Below, piece by piece: positions 61,394-64,000 of a DNA stretch of 64,000 nucleotides. Origin of the DNA: Pigmentiphaga humi (GTDB lineage Bacteria; Pseudomonadota; Gammaproteobacteria; Burkholderiales; Burkholderiaceae_B); contig NZ_UWPJ01000008.1 in NCBI RefSeq assembly GCF_900606115.1, positions 62,001-126,000 on the forward strand, written 5' to 3'. The translations under genes were made by a program, and so were the position numbers. Positions within the stretch are counted from its first letter, which is position 1. Every line of letters starts with the position of its first letter. The notes below the pieces were generated by a model that saw only the letters and a program-made list of their open reading frames with translations, was not told the DNA's origin and did no database searches.

Positions 61394-64000
61394 ATGGACA
61401 TTCCCGTCACCTTCCATCGCGAACGGCCCACGCAGCAATTCGACCGCCATGCGGACGGGCCGGAAAACCCGGGCCGCCGCACCCTGCTCGCGGCGATGGC
61501 CGGCGCTGCCGCGATGGCCGCCACCGGCTGCAAGGGACCGCCGGCCGAACCGATCTTCTCCTACGCATCGATGCCGGAAGGCGCCGCGCCGGGCGAGGCG
61601 GTCTTCTATGCCACCAGCGTCCGGCACGGCGGCGGAGCCTTCGGGGTGCTGGTCGAAACCCACGATGGTCGGCCGACGAAAGTCGAAGGCAACTCCGATC
61701 ATCAGGCGAGTCTCGGCGCGACCGACGCCCGGACCCAGGCAACCGTGCTGCAGCTATGGGATCCGGACCGCTCCCGCAATGTATTGCGCGACGGCATGAT
61801 CGCCGGCCCCGACGGATTGCGCCGCGCCCTGCGCGAGCGGCTGCCCGCGCTGCAGGCGCGTTCGGGCCGCGGCCTGCACATCCTGACCGGCCCCTGCGCA
61901 TCGCCCACGATGATGCGCCAGCTGCGCGAACTGGCCGAGGCCCTGCCCCGGATGGCATGGCATGTCCACGACGCACTGCCGGACGACGCGGCGGCAGCTG
62001 CCTGGTTCCGGCTCACCGGCACCCGCGCCCGTGTCCGGTACAGGCTGGACCGCGCGCGCCTGCTGGTCTGCCTGGATGCCGATCCGCTGCGCGGCGCGGC
62101 CGGCGTGCGGCATGCGCAAGACATCGTTCGCGCGCGCGCCGGCGGCTGTACGGTCCACGTCCTGCAATCGTCCCCTTCGCTGATCGCCAGCCATGCGGAT
62201 CGCTGCCGCACGCTGGCCCCATGGCAGATCGAATGCGTGCTCGAAGCCCTCGCGGCCTCGGCCGGCGTTCCGGACACGGGCGCCATGCCGGCCGAGGCCT
62301 CGACGGCGGCCATGGCGGCCGAACTCGGCAGGATGCTCGCGCAGCACCGTGGCTCCGCCCTCATCATCGGCGGCCCGACCCTGTCGCCGCGCGCGCACGA
62401 GATCATCTGGGCGCTGAACCAGCGTGCGGGCAGCCTGGGCACGTGCCTGGAAGTCGCGCAGCACCGCGACGCACCCGTGCCGCAACCGTTGTCCTCGCTG
62501 GTGGCATCGATGAGCGCGGGCGAGGTCGATACCCTGCTCGTGCTCGATGCCAACCCCGCATACGATGCCCCCGCCAGCGGTTTCGCCCAAGGCATGGCGC
62601 GCGTGCCGCTCTGCGTGCATCTCGGCCTGTACCGCGACGAAACGGCGCGCCTGGCAGGCTGGCATGCGCCGCGGCCGCACGACTTCGAAGCCTGGAGCGA
62701 TGCCCACGCCTGGGACGGCAGCGCAGGCATCGTGCAGCCCGTGATCGCGCCGCTGCACGACAGCGTCTCGCCGCATACCGTGCTGTCCTGGCTGGCCGGC
62801 GCCGACCTGAGCGCCCATCAGGCGGTCCAGTCCACGTGGCGAACGGCGTGGGCGGCGGATTTCGATGCGCGCTGGCGCGAGGCGCTCAGGCGCGGCGTGA
62901 TCGACGCGCCGGATGCGGCGAGCATCGCCGCCGGGCCGGCGCTGGCGCCGCGCAGCCGGCCGCCGCCCCGGCCGCCCGGGCTGGTGCTGCGGCTGCTGCC
63001 TTCCCACGTGGCGGGAGACTTCGGCAACAATGCCTGGCTGCACGAATTGCCGGATCCCCACACACGGGTCGTCTGGGACAACGCCGTTCTGCTCAGCGCC
63101 GCCACCGCCGCCGCGCTCGGCGTGCGCACCGGCGACGTGCTGGAACTGCGCGCGGGCGAAACAATCGTGCAAGCGCCCGCCTTGGTCGGCCCGGGCCAGG
63201 CGGACGGCGTGCTCGCGGTGGCGGCGGGCTATGGGCGGACCGCGGCCGGTTCGGTCGGCAACCGGGTCGGCGCCAACGCCCATGGCCTGGTGCCCCCAGG
63301 CATGCACACGGGGCCTGTGCGCGCACGGGCCCTCGGCCGGCGGCATGCGTTCTCGCGCGTGCAGACCGAGACGTCCACGCATGGGCGCGAGGTGATCCTC
63401 AGCGTCGAACCGGGACACGGCGTGCCCCGGCACGAACCCTTGCCCAGCCTCTACCCGCCCGTGCCGTATCCCGATCATGCCTGGGCGATGAACATAGACC
63501 TCGACGCATGCACGGGCTGCGGGGTCTGCACCATCGCCTGCCAGGCCGAAAACAACATCCCCGTAGTGGGCCGGGAGGAAGTCGCGCGCGGCCGGGTCAT
63601 GCACTGGATCCGCGTGGACCGCTATGACGACGTCGGCGAAACCGGCGCCTTCCAACCCGTTCCCTGCATGCACTGCGAGAACGCGCCTTGCGAGGAAGTC
63701 TGTCCGGTCGGCGCCACGGTGCACGACAGCGACGGCCTGAATGCCCAGGTCTACAACCGCTGCATCGGCACCCGGTTCTGCTCCAACAACTGCCCATACA
63801 AGGTCCGCCGCTTCAATTTCTTCGAATACAGCGCGGGCGACGCGGCCGTGCCCGCGCAGCGCAACCCCGGCGTGACCGTGCGGTCGCGGGGCGTGATGGA
63901 GAAATGCACGTATTGCGTCCAACGCATCAACCGGGCCCGCATCCATGCCGGACGCACCGGGGCGCCGCTGCGCGACGGCGACGTCGTTACCGCCTGCCAG
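61394..64000 (+). CDS. actB: Alternative complex III iron-sulfur/molybdopterin-like subunit (ActB-like), 3' end outside window
   Basis: An open frame of 869 codons that continues past the window. The N-terminus has a twin-arginine-like signal (NPGRRTLLAAMAGAAAMAATG). The first 650 residues resemble the catalytic subunit of molybdopterin oxidoreductases but, as in ActB, without an evident cofactor or N-terminal cluster motif. The C-terminal part has four ferredoxin-like cysteine groups: CTGCGVCTIAC, CMHCENAPCEEVCP, CIGTRFCSNNCP and CTYC, predicting four Fe-S clusters. It follows actA by 5 bp; actC (NrfD-like) would be expected next, outside the window. Confidence 0.9.
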   Translation, partial: MDIPVTFHRERPTQQFDRHADGPENPGRRTLLAAMAGAAAMAATGCKGPPAEPIFSYASMPEGAAPGEAVFYATSVRHGGGAFGVLVETHDGRPTKVEGNSDHQASLGATDARTQATVLQLWDPDRSRNVLRDGMIAGPDGLRRALRERLPALQARSGRGLHILTGPCASPTMMRQLRELAEALPRMAWHVHDALPDDAAAAAWFRLTGTRARVRYRLDRARLLVCLDADPLRGAAGVRHAQDIVRARAGGCTVHVLQSSPSLIASHADRCRTLAPWQIECVLEALAASAGVPDTGAMPAEASTAAMAAELGRMLAQHRGSALIIGGPTLSPRAHEIIWALNQRAGSLGTCLEVAQHRDAPVPQPLSSLVASMSAGEVDTLLVLDANPAYDAPASGFAQGMARVPLCVHLGLYRDETARLAGWHAPRPHDFEAWSDAHAWDGSAGIVQPVIAPLHDSVSPHTVLSWLAGADLSAHQAVQSTWRTAWAADFDARWREALRRGVIDAPDAASIAAGPALAPRSRPPPRPPGLVLRLLPSHVAGDFGNNAWLHELPDPHTRVVWDNAVLLSAATAAALGVRTGDVLELRAGETIVQAPALVGPGQADGVLAVAAGYGRTAAGSVGNRVGANAHGLVPPGMHTGPVRARALGRRHAFSRVQTETSTHGREVILSVEPGHGVPRHEPLPSLYPPVPYPDHAWAMNIDLDACTGCGVCTIACQAENNIPVVGREEVARGRVMHWIRVDRYDDVGETGAFQPVPCMHCENAPCEEVCPVGATVHDSDGLNAQVYNRCIGTRFCSNNCPYKVRRFNFFEYSAGDAAVPAQRNPGVTVRSRGVMEKCTYCVQRINRARIHAGRTGAPLRDGDVVTACQ

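Overview
The window is high-GC DNA (roughly two thirds G+C) from a Gram-negative betaproteobacterium, most likely Bordetella or a close relative in the Alcaligenaceae such as Achromobacter. The clues are eight periplasmic Bug-type (TctC family) solute-binding proteins, most of them beside a transcriptional regulator and small catabolic operons; the divergent ftsY/rsmD pair followed by coaD and a YfhL-type ferredoxin; and a dispersed GGATCC-containing repeat. I saw no rRNA, tRNA, CRISPR array, insertion sequence or prophage. Gene density is high, and no gene-free gap exceeds about 270 bp.

Layout. 1-3.1 kb: the end of a polar amino-acid ABC transporter operon (aapQ-aapM-aapP). 3.2-6.3 kb: a LysR regulator, a Bug protein and an aspartoacylase-family hydrolase. 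6.3-15.9 kb: housekeeping and conserved genes (ftsY, rsmD, coaD, ferredoxin, MOSC protein, AsmA-family protein, pirin, a Bug protein, a MazG-like pyrophosphohydrolase, a PRC-barrel protein). 16.1-25.4 kb: an accessory catabolic region with a LeuC/LeuD-like hydro-lyase, an isochorismatase-fold protein, an isocitrate lyase/PEP mutase-family lyase, a GntR/UTRA regulator, a Bug protein, a maleate isomerase-like protein, an aldehyde dehydrogenase and a flavin monooxygenase. Three copies of one palindrome (YTATTG-N6-CAATAG) lie in its promoter regions and suggest a single GntR regulon. 25.5-26.9 kb: an AhpD-like protein and an ECF41 sigma factor, preceded by a sequence matching the ECF41 promoter. 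27-32.6 kb: envelope genes (LEA-2 lipoprotein, DUF5924/DUF2914 membrane protein, porin, lipoprotein, secreted hydrolase-like protein, PAP2 phosphatase).

32.8-39.4 kb: a second catabolic cluster (family III CoA-transferase, two hotdog dehydratase subunits, cysteine hydrolase, PuuE-like deacetylase, LysR, amidohydrolase, Bug). 39.4-42.4 kb: an EcsC protein and a DHA2 efflux pump with its MarR regulator. 42.5-46.3 kb: a class III extradiol dioxygenase, a ThDP enzyme and a Bug protein. 46.3-51.9 kb: further Bug/regulator units, including a Bug homologue with no signal peptide directly behind a consensus -10 box, and a RidA-family protein. 52-59.7 kb: a five-gene siderophore uptake operon (TonB receptor, FhuD-, FhuB- and FhuC-like proteins) that also holds a PvdE/SyrD-type ABC transporter, with a divergent AraC regulator and a Fur-box-like sequence between them. 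60.7-64 kb: the start of an alternative complex III operon (pentaheme ActA, then ActB running off the window).

The main themes are uptake and breakdown of organic acids and aromatic or heterocyclic compounds by modular regulator-Bug-enzyme units, iron acquisition and respiration. The most interesting signals are the GntR operator set and its unassigned pathway, a composite repeat found both between genes and in frame inside aapM, the ECF41 promoter match, the leaderless Bug homologue, and the exporter-type ABC protein inside an uptake operon.
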